This document shows, piece by piece, positions 54,460-62,345 of a DNA stretch of 64,000 bases. The position numbers and the translations under genes are program-made. The notes under the pieces are model-generated. The model searched no databases, was not told where the DNA came from, and was given only the letters and a program-made list of their open reading frames with translations. The number at the start of each line of letters is the position of its first letter. The stretch's first letter is position 1. The stretch lies in the IMG/VR virus record IMGVR_UViG_3300025082_002887, positions 20,702 to 84,701 of that record. One strand, written 5' to 3'. Source of the DNA: a virus.

Positions 54460-57400
54460 ATGGCTTTTTTCACAACAAAAACTGGCGATGTTTATGAACA
54501 AGATATTGCCAATAATGAGTTAATTAAAGCCGCTCAAGCTGAATTAATTTTTATACCTTTTGGAGTCCCATGGATCACCCTTGGGATTACCGACGCAACG
54601 AAATACAATGCATATGCTCGCGCATGGTGGCCCGGCGGCCGCGGCTCCAAAGGAATGAGCAATTATTATCCATATGGTTTAACAGCAATTGCGAATGAAA
54701 CAACTGCATGGGACTTTGCTGATGAAACTGGCGTCATCGACCAAAACATGGGCATAGAAGGAACAAATCTGGATAATGAATTCGTTGCGCCACCTCCCGG
54801 AACCATTGGCGAAGCACAAGCAGATCCCTTAAGAACTCTTTTTTTTACAAGATTCGTAGATAACCGCGCGAATGTGGAGAGCGCCGGCGTCCCAACCGCC
54901 ACCATCGGATTGGAAAAAAGAATAGATTGGGCGCCGTACTTCGGGACGGCTCCTCCAACGCCCCATGGGGCGTTGGGTGCACCATGGTCTGGCAGTGTCT
55001 CCGATGGGCTCGCGCTGGCCTGGTACAAGAGTAGCCATCTTCTCCCGGGAGAAGATGGTGTCATTAGAATAACAGAAAAATCAGGTTTTGAGGAACGTAT
55101 AAGCAAATTAGATGCGATGGGATATACCTATATGACACCTAAATCATACCGCGATGCAACTTTTTCAATAAAAAAACCGTTTGTTGAAGTCGCGTACGGG
55201 GAAGCTTTAGGAGAAAAAATTGGGATATCCGACCCCGTAAAAGTTAAAGCACATTATAATTTTTATTTGCAACCATATGAAAACGTTGTGAGTACTTTAG
55301 AAATAGGTTCAGATACCACCGCTGGCCCCACGCAATTGCCAGAAACAGTATTACCAAATATATATACTTTAATATCTGATTTAGAAAAAGAGGGTTTTGA
55401 AGAATATCAATTCGCAGAACAGTGGGCCCCCTGGAAAGCCGACCCCACTGAACAAAAGATTGCCGCTGAACAGCTAGCTAAAAAATGGAACTCGTCGGGT
55501 AATCGAGAATACTTTAACACCATGGCGACCATCTTCTCGACCATTGCCTCTCACGGCAATATCCCGCACACAGATATTGGGCGCCAAATTGATACAAAGA
55601 GATATTATACAACTGGTATGGCATCTAATAAGATAAAAGACTTTATGGATGAAGCCGACAAAACCAAAAAGCATTTTCCTATGTATGTTGATATAGAAGT
55701 ACCTCCCGCCAATCAAGGTAAAGTAGGTGCTATTTTACACAAGGCCGGCCTCATGGATCAATTTATGCAATTGATGATAGCGGCAATGTTTCCGCGACCA
55801 TACTACGCTTTGGCAACCGACAGCACGCCTTCTTTTTTTAGAAAAACATTTATAATTAAAAAAGATTCTTTTATTAAAGATGATCCTATTAATGGCTTAA
55901 ATTTAAGTGGTTGGCAAAATAGTCTTTATGAAGAACCATTAATCAAAATATGGCTAAATGAGATTCTTCTAGATGAAGGCTGGGAGGCTCCTCCTGATCT
56001 AGATAGCGAGCAGGCAGCTGTCCTAGAAGTACCTTCGGCGCTGAAAAATTGGTACATTACAGATAGCGACCCGGCGGGGTTTATGAATAAGCTTAATGAT
56101 CAAATTGGCAATGTCCCGTTCATACGACCAGTTATAATTGGAAAGAAAAAAGGAAGTCCAATCAAATTTATTAACAATATCAAATGGCTAGCTACAAAAA
56201 AGAAAATAAAAAAAATTATTAATGAAAAAACACGAAGTGTCAAAGAAATATATGACGGCGATTATGCATATTCTGAAGTGTTATTTTATGAAATAGCAAA
56301 ATTCCGCTCCACAAAAGATGAAAATGGAGTCGTCAAAGAAGCCGGCGGTACATTTGTACAGAATATCTTTTTACCGAACACACCAGGAATGGAAGTTCTC
56401 AAATATGTTGATACACAAGTTAAATACGGCGAAGAATATTATTATCAAGTTTATGCACACACTTTTGTTGTTGGAACTCAGTACCGGCTTTCTGATCAGA
56501 GTATCCAATTGGTGGATAAAAGTACGCTAACCGCAAAATTTAAATTTAAGCCTACCGTTTATCTAATGAGAGTACCTTATTATAATACTTATGTAACTAT
56601 GAATGGCGCAGTCACGGAGGAAGGCAATCCGATTACTAAAAATGTTTGGAATTGGAATCCATCTAAATTAGAAAGAACTCCAATACATGATATGCCTCCT
56701 GTTTTTCCAGATGCAGTATTCCTTCCTCTGTACGGCGAAAGAGACAAGATATTATTAAATACTAATTTTAATGTTGGAGAATATGAATTAGCACCAGTTT
56801 TTCTTGATGAAAAAGAAAAGGTGAATTTAGATAAGATAAGAAGAAACCAAAAAAAGATGCCGCCGTCGTCGGACGCCCCCGGCCCGCCAATAACTTTTAA
56901 GAGTGATGATTTTTGTGGACAAATAGAACTTTTAAGAATAGATAAAAAGCCAACTTCATACGCAGCTTTCGATCCCACTAATGACAGAATTGCTATTTTA
57001 GGAGGATCCTCTGCTTTTGGCTATATTGATGACACTCTGGAGCCAAATAAAGATTATTATTATGTTGTAAGAGCGAAAGATGTACATGGCAATTATTCAA
57101 ATCCTTCACCAATATATCAGGCTCGGCTTGTAGCTAGAGAAGGAGAAGCCCCTTACGCTATTTTTAAAATGTTTTTCATCGAAGAGGTAGAAGAAAAGAA
57201 ACCTGTAATACGAAAAAATTTAATGAAATACATAAGAATCCAACCGTCGTTTAAACAGACTTATATTAATGCCGGCGCATTAACTTCCGGACTTGATTCT
57301 GCGGAAGAGGTCAGTGACACTATTTTAAGCGCTAACCTTGGCGAAACAGGCTTAAAAACTGTTTTCGGAGAAAAATTTAAGATTCGGTTTACAAGCAAAA

Positions 57401-57513
57401 AGACGGGGAAAAAATTTGATTTAAATCTTAATATACAGTCTCCTTATATTGCCCCCGCAGAAAATAAAAGCACAAAAGGCGCTCAAGACGAGTACAGTTC
57501 AGGAAAATGTTAA
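54460..57513 (+). CDS. large virion protein with FN3-like domains
   Basis: A 1017-residue protein. Near residues 625-690 the stretch EEYYYQVYAHTFVVGTQYRL and near 840-885 the stretch EPNKDYYYVVRAKDVHGNYS look like the F/G strands of fibronectin type III domains. The N-terminal 150 residues contain Trp/Pro/Gly loops (RAWWPGGRGSKGMSNYYP). A basic patch (WLATKKKIKKIINEKT) is central. FN3 domains on tails often aid attachment. Two perfect palindromes lie inside the gene (54955-54976 and 55035-55058). The location among fibre-like genes supports an exterior tail role. Confidence 0.6.
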   Translation: MAFFTTKTGDVYEQDIANNELIKAAQAELIFIPFGVPWITLGITDATKYNAYARAWWPGGRGSKGMSNYYPYGLTAIANETTAWDFADETGVIDQNMGIEGTNLDNEFVAPPPGTIGEAQADPLRTLFFTRFVDNRANVESAGVPTATIGLEKRIDWAPYFGTAPPTPHGALGAPWSGSVSDGLALAWYKSSHLLPGEDGVIRITEKSGFEERISKLDAMGYTYMTPKSYRDATFSIKKPFVEVAYGEALGEKIGISDPVKVKAHYNFYLQPYENVVSTLEIGSDTTAGPTQLPETVLPNIYTLISDLEKEGFEEYQFAEQWAPWKADPTEQKIAAEQLAKKWNSSGNREYFNTMATIFSTIASHGNIPHTDIGRQIDTKRYYTTGMASNKIKDFMDEADKTKKHFPMYVDIEVPPANQGKVGAILHKAGLMDQFMQLMIAAMFPRPYYALATDSTPSFFRKTFIIKKDSFIKDDPINGLNLSGWQNSLYEEPLIKIWLNEILLDEGWEAPPDLDSEQAAVLEVPSALKNWYITDSDPAGFMNKLNDQIGNVPFIRPVIIGKKKGSPIKFINNIKWLATKKKIKKIINEKTRSVKEIYDGDYAYSEVLFYEIAKFRSTKDENGVVKEAGGTFVQNIFLPNTPGMEVLKYVDTQVKYGEEYYYQVYAHTFVVGTQYRLSDQSIQLVDKSTLTAKFKFKPTVYLMRVPYYNTYVTMNGAVTEEGNPITKNVWNWNPSKLERTPIHDMPPVFPDAVFLPLYGERDKILLNTNFNVGEYELAPVFLDEKEKVNLDKIRRNQKKMPPSSDAPGPPITFKSDDFCGQIELLRIDKKPTSYAAFDPTNDRIAILGGSSAFGYIDDTLEPNKDYYYVVRAKDVHGNYSNPSPIYQARLVAREGEAPYAIFKMFFIEEVEEKKPVIRKNLMKYIRIQPSFKQTYINAGALTSGLDSAEEVSDTILSANLGETGLKTVFGEKFKIRFTSKKTGKKFDLNLNIQSPYIAPAENKSTKGAQDEYSSGKC
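54955..54976. repeat. 22-bp perfect palindrome
   Basis: Two 11-base arms, CCAACGCCCCA and TGGGGCGTTGG, meet without a spacer. Random expectation for a 22-bp perfect palindrome in 64 kb is about 0.015. It lies in a GC-rich patch of the FN3-like protein gene, 58 bases before a second, longer palindrome. Codons encode a Pro/His/Gly loop. It can form a hairpin of nine pairs with a CATG loop in the mRNA. Confidence 0.9.
55035..55058. repeat. 24-bp perfect palindrome
   Basis: Arms CCATCTTCTCCC and GGGAGAAGATGG meet without a spacer, spanning 55035-55058. Random expectation is about 0.004 in this window. It encodes HLLPGED. The two palindromes, separated by 58 bases, could form paired hairpins in mRNA or a site for a dimeric protein in DNA. 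Confidence 0.9.
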
Positions 57514-57570
57514 TAAAGAAAGAAAAAACCAATAAAACTTACTAATTATTTACAGTAAAGGAGTATTATT

Positions 57571-58515
57571 ATGGCATTTTTAGATAATAGTGGTGATATC
57601 ATTTTGGATGCAGTCTTAACAGATGCAGGCAGAAAGAGATTAGCAGAAGGCAATGGTTCATTTAGAATTACTAAATATGCCTTTGGTGATGATGAAATTG
57701 ATTATAGCAATTATAATGCTACAAACAGTAGTGGTAGCGCGTATTATGATTTAGAAATTTTACAAACTCCAATATTAGAAGCGTTTACAAACAACACCGC
57801 TACAATGAAATCAAAACTTGTTACATTAACAAATAATAATATTCTTTATTTGCCCATGACAGTGTTGAATACTTTGGACGAAACATGTCAAGTTAATACA
57901 CAAGTTGGCTCAGGGTCGCATATTGTATGTGTAGACGTAGATACAACTAACACGTTCTCTACAGAATTTAGCGCCGGCGGCGCAGGGTTTGGATATTATA
58001 TTGATGGAACCAATCCCGGCAGCACAAATAGCCGTGATATAAGAATAGATCAAGGACTTAATACACTTGAGATACCTGCCACTTATAAAATTGATGCGGA
58101 ACTACAAGAAAATCAGTATATTGTAGAAATTGATAATCGCTTCGGAACTATAACCACTAACAAGGGTAACGTCGCGCAATCATTTTCTTTTATTGATGAT
58201 GACAATATCGCTAGTTATTATTTGTCGACAACAGATTATGTTAATTCAACGGCTGCGCAACCAGTCGTCCTTGTTACAACCGACACAATAAACCAGGCGA
58301 TATCAGGGCCAAGAGGTACCCATTTAGTATTTAGAATACAAGCTTCTACTAATCTCAGAACAAGCAATTATTTGTTTGACAGACTTGGAAGCTCTTTTGG
58401 TATCACAGGCGCCGAAAGCTATACATTTAAATTTATAGATACTATAATAAGAGTTACTGGCGCAACCACAGGATATAAGTTGGATATTCCGGTTAGGTTT
58501 ATTAAGAAACAGTAA
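57571..58515 (+). CDS. virion protein sharing an N-terminal motif with the 49282 gene
   Basis: A 314-residue protein preceded by an AAGGAG site after a 57-base gap. It begins MAFLDNSGDIILDAVLTDAG and has RLAEGNGSFRI and YAFGDDEIDY, which match the 359-residue protein at 49282. The remaining 260 residues are beta-rich with Thr/Ser/Asn (TNTFSTEF, NTLEIPATY), typical of tail or collar beta proteins. I suspect a structural role at the tail; no enzymatic motif is seen. Confidence 0.65.
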   Translation: MAFLDNSGDIILDAVLTDAGRKRLAEGNGSFRITKYAFGDDEIDYSNYNATNSSGSAYYDLEILQTPILEAFTNNTATMKSKLVTLTNNNILYLPMTVLNTLDETCQVNTQVGSGSHIVCVDVDTTNTFSTEFSAGGAGFGYYIDGTNPGSTNSRDIRIDQGLNTLEIPATYKIDAELQENQYIVEIDNRFGTITTNKGNVAQSFSFIDDDNIASYYLSTTDYVNSTAAQPVVLVTTDTINQAISGPRGTHLVFRIQASTNLRTSNYLFDRLGSSFGITGAESYTFKFIDTIIRVTGATTGYKLDIPVRFIKKQ

Positions 58516-58540
58516 TAACAAAAATTGAGGAAAAGCAAAT

Positions 58541-59632
58541 ATGGCTACAACATTTAAAACATTTCTAAATAATGACATTGCATCAGCAAGGACATTACTG
58601 CACGAAGCAATTCCAATCACAGGGTCGATTGTATCAGGAACATACGCCGGTAATAATATTAAAAATTATGCGCACGGAATGTTTCAATCAGTCTATGATT
58701 ATCCATATTTAAGCTCCTCTGCAAACCACATTTTTGATCTTACAGTGGGTCTTAGTTCAAACAGCGCCCTTAGCCAGTCCGGTACAGACACTAGTGTTGC
58801 CAACTATGTTTCAAGCCAGTTTACAAAAAAGCGCAATATTTATGATCAGATGGCACAAGTTCTGGTTCCTTACGACACCAGCGGGAATATTCAACCCTTT
58901 GATCAAGATGGAGATATTGTCGCCGGCGGAAATAAATTTAATGATTCGTTTTTTGTTAATTTCTCTCGACTCCTAAACAAAGACGAAGTTAAGAAAGGCA
59001 CATTTACAGTATCATTTTTTACTGGCGGCGCCCCCTCCCAGCCGACCGATATACTAACAATTTCTGACCATAACGCAGCCAACAGCTTTAAGGTCAATTC
59101 ACCAACTGGTGAATACGGGCTATTATATACCGGATCGCTGGACGCCGGCTCGGCAACAAAAGCCGTAGGCCATATCTATTATCAAGCAGGGATTGCAGTC
59201 ATAACAGCTAGCATTTTTAGTAATAATTTCCTGACGCCAACTCTGATGTGCGGCTTTGGGTCCGCCGATGGCGTGTACGACACAACTAATTATCAAGCTG
59301 TTTTGACGGCATCAACAATTCAGTCATTTTCTGATGGCCTTAGAAACAGACTATACAATATTTCGTTTAATAACACAACAGAACTAAATTCAACAATTTA
59401 CTTCTGTAGAGCAAATGTTGGAGATTATAACTATTCTTCAAATCCAACATATTTAAGTTCTAGTAAAATTATAGTGAAAGGAGATCAACCATTCGCGGAG
59501 CCGGTTTCATATATTACAACCATTGGCCTATATTCTCCAAATAATGAACTCTTGGCCGTTGCAAAACTTTCAGAACCTCTCAAGAAAACCCCCAGTAACG
59601 AACTTACGCTACGCGTTAGACTAGATTACTAA
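58541..59632 (+). CDS. tail/fibre-like protein, C-terminal motif shared with 59637
   Basis: A 363-residue beta protein. The C-terminus TTIGLYSPNNELLAVAKLSE then PLKKTPSNELTLRVRLD matches the end of the next gene. The middle contains short repeats of polar strands (DGVYDTTNYQAVLTAS). The GAGG site precedes the ATG. Related C-termini at the ends of otherwise different proteins suggest an assembly domain. Function inferred from position. Confidence 0.6.
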   Translation: MATTFKTFLNNDIASARTLLHEAIPITGSIVSGTYAGNNIKNYAHGMFQSVYDYPYLSSSANHIFDLTVGLSSNSALSQSGTDTSVANYVSSQFTKKRNIYDQMAQVLVPYDTSGNIQPFDQDGDIVAGGNKFNDSFFVNFSRLLNKDEVKKGTFTVSFFTGGAPSQPTDILTISDHNAANSFKVNSPTGEYGLLYTGSLDAGSATKAVGHIYYQAGIAVITASIFSNNFLTPTLMCGFGSADGVYDTTNYQAVLTASTIQSFSDGLRNRLYNISFNNTTELNSTIYFCRANVGDYNYSSNPTYLSSSKIIVKGDQPFAEPVSYITTIGLYSPNNELLAVAKLSEPLKKTPSNELTLRVRLDY

Positions 59633-59636
59633 TGAT

Positions 59637-60821
59637 ATGCCTTATTATGAATTTAAAACAAAGGATGTTCTTCGAAATACCTTAAAAACACATCCGCAAT
59701 ATACATTTAATATTTACAATAGAAACATATATCTGAACAATCAATATAATATATCCGGCACCCATGTTGATAATGTAACAATGGTTCCTACCGGGTACGT
59801 AAGTTTGTACGAATTGAATATTGATAGAGCTTCTGACAATAAAATTTACCCATTTGTTACGAAAGACGGCAATTTTTCATCTATCGGCACTGTAACAAAT
59901 GCCTCTTTTAATAGTAGTTTTCAATATGGAGATGTAATTAGCGGTTCTTACCCACTATCAGCCAGTATTATTAGAGAGAGATTTGCCAGCTCTCGTCCTG
60001 CCAGCGCGGCCTCCCATGTTGAAGCTTTAAAAAATACTTTAAACCACTATACATATTTAAGCCAGCACTATGCATATTCCTCCTCGCTTGGTGATAAATC
60101 ACAACAAGAAATTAATTTAATAAGTATACCATCCATCTTTTTCGATAGCGGTATAAAACCCGGGACAGTTGATTTAAAATTTTATAATACCGGCACACTA
60201 GTTGCACAGGTTACAGATAAAAATAAAAATGGCGAATTAATACAAATAAGCGGCACCGCATATGCGCAAGCTAATGGTTTCGAATCAGTTGCCGGCGTCG
60301 TTTTATATAATGAGGGATTTGTATTATTAACTGGTAGTTGGAACTTGACCGAAGAAAGCTATAATTTCAATTCAACGGCCTCTCCTTTGAACCGAGTCGG
60401 CTCGTGGCGAGATTTCGCAGTCGGAGCAAACGATACCGCTGACGACGGCCTTACTTTTTCTGGTAGTTTTCAATTTCAATTCCAAGGCACGAATGAGGTT
60501 TCAACGTTGACCATGAATGCAATTGCGCCCCGCGGCCAGCTAAATCATTCTATGAATTCAACTTTTAGGCTATATGAAAGCGCATCACTACCCGGTTCCG
60601 CCGATCAATTTACGTACACAGAAGCTGCTGCCATTCCGGTCAAGAATACAATAAGCAGTTCATTTTGTAATTTTTCTGCATCTTTTGCAAAGCAGACATT
60701 TATTAGCAAAATAGGAATATATGATGACGAGAGAAATCTTATAGCAATAGCAAAATTAGCTACTCCTGTAAAGAAAACAGAAGACAGGGCCCTTACTTTT
60801 AAATTAAAACTAGATATTTAG
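59637..60821 (+). CDS. tail/fibre-like protein, C-terminal motif shared with 58541
   Basis: A 394-residue protein. Its start MPYYEFKTKDVLRNTLKTHP is Tyr/Lys-rich. A variable Ser/Asn/Thr-rich beta body follows. The C-terminal 38 residues (SKIGIYDDERNLIAIAKLAT then PVKKTEDRALTFKLKLD) align with the preceding protein: I-G-(L/I)-Y, L-x-A-(V/I)-A-K-L, P-x-K-K-T, L-T-(L/F)-x-(V/L)-x-L-D. There is no clear ribosome site; the preceding stop is 4 bases upstream, so translation is probably coupled. Structural role inferred. Confidence 0.6.
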   Translation: MPYYEFKTKDVLRNTLKTHPQYTFNIYNRNIYLNNQYNISGTHVDNVTMVPTGYVSLYELNIDRASDNKIYPFVTKDGNFSSIGTVTNASFNSSFQYGDVISGSYPLSASIIRERFASSRPASAASHVEALKNTLNHYTYLSQHYAYSSSLGDKSQQEINLISIPSIFFDSGIKPGTVDLKFYNTGTLVAQVTDKNKNGELIQISGTAYAQANGFESVAGVVLYNEGFVLLTGSWNLTEESYNFNSTASPLNRVGSWRDFAVGANDTADDGLTFSGSFQFQFQGTNEVSTLTMNAIAPRGQLNHSMNSTFRLYESASLPGSADQFTYTEAAAIPVKNTISSSFCNFSASFAKQTFISKIGIYDDERNLIAIAKLATPVKKTEDRALTFKLKLDI

Positions 60822-60832
60822 AGAACAAATAT

Positions 60833-61405
60833 ATGATATTAGGATTGGATATTTCAACCAGTATTACTGGTTATACAGTAATGGATCTCGAAGGTAAAAT
60901 TCTTCGATGTGATGCATGGGACATGCGCAATAAAAAGAAGTTTGGGAATCACTTCGACAAAGCGCAATTCATAAAAGACGATCTTTGTTTCTTGAAGGTT
61001 CAATACCCCATTAGTAAAATTTATATTGAGGAACCATTTATGTTTTTTAATTCTGGAGGATCCTCCGCCAAAACCATGGCGGTCCTTCAAAAGTTTAATG
61101 GGGTCGTTTCCTGGCTTTGTTACGATATATTTGCTCTCACCCCAAATTATGTTAGAGCAAACGAAGCGCGCAAACTTTGCGGTATAAAAGTACACAGAGG
61201 GCAGAAAGCAAAGAAAGTTGTCATACAATGGCTACTTGACAATGATCCAAGTTTTAAGGTAGAATATACATCAAAAAACAATCCGAAGCCTAAATATTAT
61301 GATATGGCAGATTCAGTGGTAATTGCTAAAGCTGGCTACTATTTACTTAAAAAGCAGAACCCACAAGTTTGTTACAATAAGGACTTAACAAATGAAACTA
61401 ACTAA
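60833..61405 (+). CDS. RuvC-like Holliday-junction resolvase
   Basis: A 190-residue RNase H-fold resolvase. GLDISTSITGYTVMD gives the first catalytic Asp6. KIYIEEPFMF gives Glu66/Glu67, and YDMADSVVIAKAG gives Asp157 and Asp160. This is the Asp-Glu-Asp-Asp set of RuvC-type enzymes. It would cleave branched DNA during packaging or recombination, as T4 gp49 does by a different fold. It starts 12 bases after the structural block and overlaps the next gene by 14 bases. Confidence 0.85.
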   Translation: MILGLDISTSITGYTVMDLEGKILRCDAWDMRNKKKFGNHFDKAQFIKDDLCFLKVQYPISKIYIEEPFMFFNSGGSSAKTMAVLQKFNGVVSWLCYDIFALTPNYVRANEARKLCGIKVHRGQKAKKVVIQWLLDNDPSFKVEYTSKNNPKPKYYDMADSVVIAKAGYYLLKKQNPQVCYNKDLTNETN

Positions 61406-61436
61406 ATCCAAGCTAAAACAGATCATCAAAGAAGAA
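61392..61436 (+). repeat. direct repeat copy 1, start of leader-peptide genes
   Basis: The first 17 bases, ATGAAACTAACTAAATC, are identical to those at 61879-61895. The rest of the roughly 45-base copy differs mostly at third codon positions. This suggests an ancestral duplication followed by selection on the peptide. Confidence 0.8.
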
Positions 61437-61877
61437 ATACAGAAAACATTAAACGAGGGCCCGGGCGCGGGGGAACGGGACCCCACGCGAGTGGATGCAC
61501 CATATGGTCGAAGGCCTCACGCGCATGATGCGGGGAGTGATGAACGTGTCATAGCTGGCCTTGGAGATGGCGGGCCCGGATCCGGGTACAATCCTTATCG
61601 TAGGGAAGGCGGCGAGTGGTATGGTGACTACATTGCAGGCCCCGTTCCTGAAGAGGAAGTGTTCGCAGCGGTTTATGAACAGCTCTATTGGAGTATGACT
61701 GCAGAAGAGATAGAACACGATTCGCGCGATGAAATGATTGGTAAAGTAATGGAGCTTTATAAATCAGGTAAAATCAATCCATTCGATATGGACAATGAAG
61801 AGAAAGATAATTTTATTGACAAACTTCGTCCACAAATGGAGCTTCCTTTTGGCAAAGATGACGAAGAGGAATGGTAA
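61392..61877 (+). CDS. Gly-rich protein with putative capsid-targeting leader
   Basis: A 161-residue protein. It begins MKLTKSKLKQIIKEE, then TLNE-GPG: Leu20-Asn21-Glu22 before Gly23 fits the T4 gp21 prohead protease consensus (L/I-x-E before G/A). After the leader there is a Gly/Pro/Arg/Asp-rich stretch, then helical acidic segments (EVFAAVYEQLYWSMTAEEIE). Its leader is nearly the same as that of the next gene. Proposed role: an internal head protein delivered by packaging. No similar annotation can be cited. Confidence 0.6.
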   Translation: MKLTKSKLKQIIKEEIQKTLNEGPGAGERDPTRVDAPYGRRPHAHDAGSDERVIAGLGDGGPGSGYNPYRREGGEWYGDYIAGPVPEEEVFAAVYEQLYWSMTAEEIEHDSRDEMIGKVMELYKSGKINPFDMDNEEKDNFIDKLRPQMELPFGKDDEEEW

Positions 61878-61878
61878 A

Positions 61879-61923
61879 ATGAAACTAACTAAATCAAAAC
61901 TTAAACAACTCATTAAAGAAGCC
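61879..61923 (+). repeat. direct repeat copy 2, start of leader-peptide genes
   Basis: Second copy of the leader-coding repeat, matching 61392-61436. Substitutions keep M-K-L-T-K-S-K-L-K-Q-(I/L)-I-K-E at protein level. Confidence 0.8.
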
Positions 61924-62301
61924 TTCGAAACCGAAGAAGATTTTCTCGAAGCAGTCCCCGAAGGTGAAGAAGAAGGCGAAGATCTCGGAGGCGAGACCAT
62001 CGATACAGTAGACGAATTTATGAAAACCGCGCAGACTTTTTATGATAGTTTACCGGAGGAAAAAAAGCGGGCCATGACCCAGGCCTTTGAGCTACATTTT
62101 GATAAATGGGAAGAAGAGCTAGAAGGCGGCACCGAAGAAGAAGACGAAGAAGAAGGCGAAGAAGAAGACGAAGAAGACGAAGGGGAATATGAAAAGCTCC
62201 GGGGCGTTTACGGGCGCAAAACCAGGCATGGCACTCCACTGACACCAACACAAGCGGTGTGGGCAACAAAAAGAGGATATCCTTTTCAATCTGAAAAGTA
62301 A
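61879..62301 (+). CDS. acidic protein with the same putative capsid-targeting leader
   Basis: 140 residues from the ATG at 61879. I reject an upstream in-frame ATG (61795) because it lies inside the previous gene and the leader peptide restarts at 61879 behind a GAGGA site. MKLTKSKLKQLIKEAF repeats the previous leader, and Ile12-Lys13-Glu14 before Ala15 fits the same prohead protease consensus. The middle is helical. Residues about 86-105 are almost only Glu/Asp/Gly, then basic GRKTRHGTPLTPTQ follows. A head-internal role is inferred. Confidence 0.6.
   Translation: MKLTKSKLKQLIKEAFETEEDFLEAVPEGEEEGEDLGGETIDTVDEFMKTAQTFYDSLPEEKKRAMTQAFELHFDKWEEELEGGTEEEDEEEGEEEDEEDEGEYEKLRGVYGRKTRHGTPLTPTQAVWATKRGYPFQSEK
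62134..62187 (+). repeat. GAA/GAC simple repeat encoding an acidic run
   Basis: A run of GAA, GAC and GGC codons that encodes Glu/Asp/Gly residues within the second leader-peptide gene. It is a purine-rich strand and could vary by slippage. It resembles the acidic tail encoded near 20790. Confidence 0.75.
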
Positions 62302-62310
62302 AATAAACCC

Positions 62311-62339
62311 TTGACATCTTAAATTACATTTGATAATAT
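62311..62339 (+). promoter_or_regulatory. sigma70-like promoter for the primase gene, possibly leaderless
   Basis: Perfect -35 TTGACA at 62311-62316, 17-base spacer, then TAATAT at 62334-62339 (4 of 6 to TATAAT). An alternative -10, GATAAT at 62332-62337 with a 15-base spacer, fits 5 of 6. From the TAATAT box a start 6-8 bases downstream is 62345-62347, on the ATG at 62346. There is no ribosome-binding site before the ATG. This would give a leaderless mRNA. Confidence 0.6.
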
Positions 62340-62345
62340 TTATAC

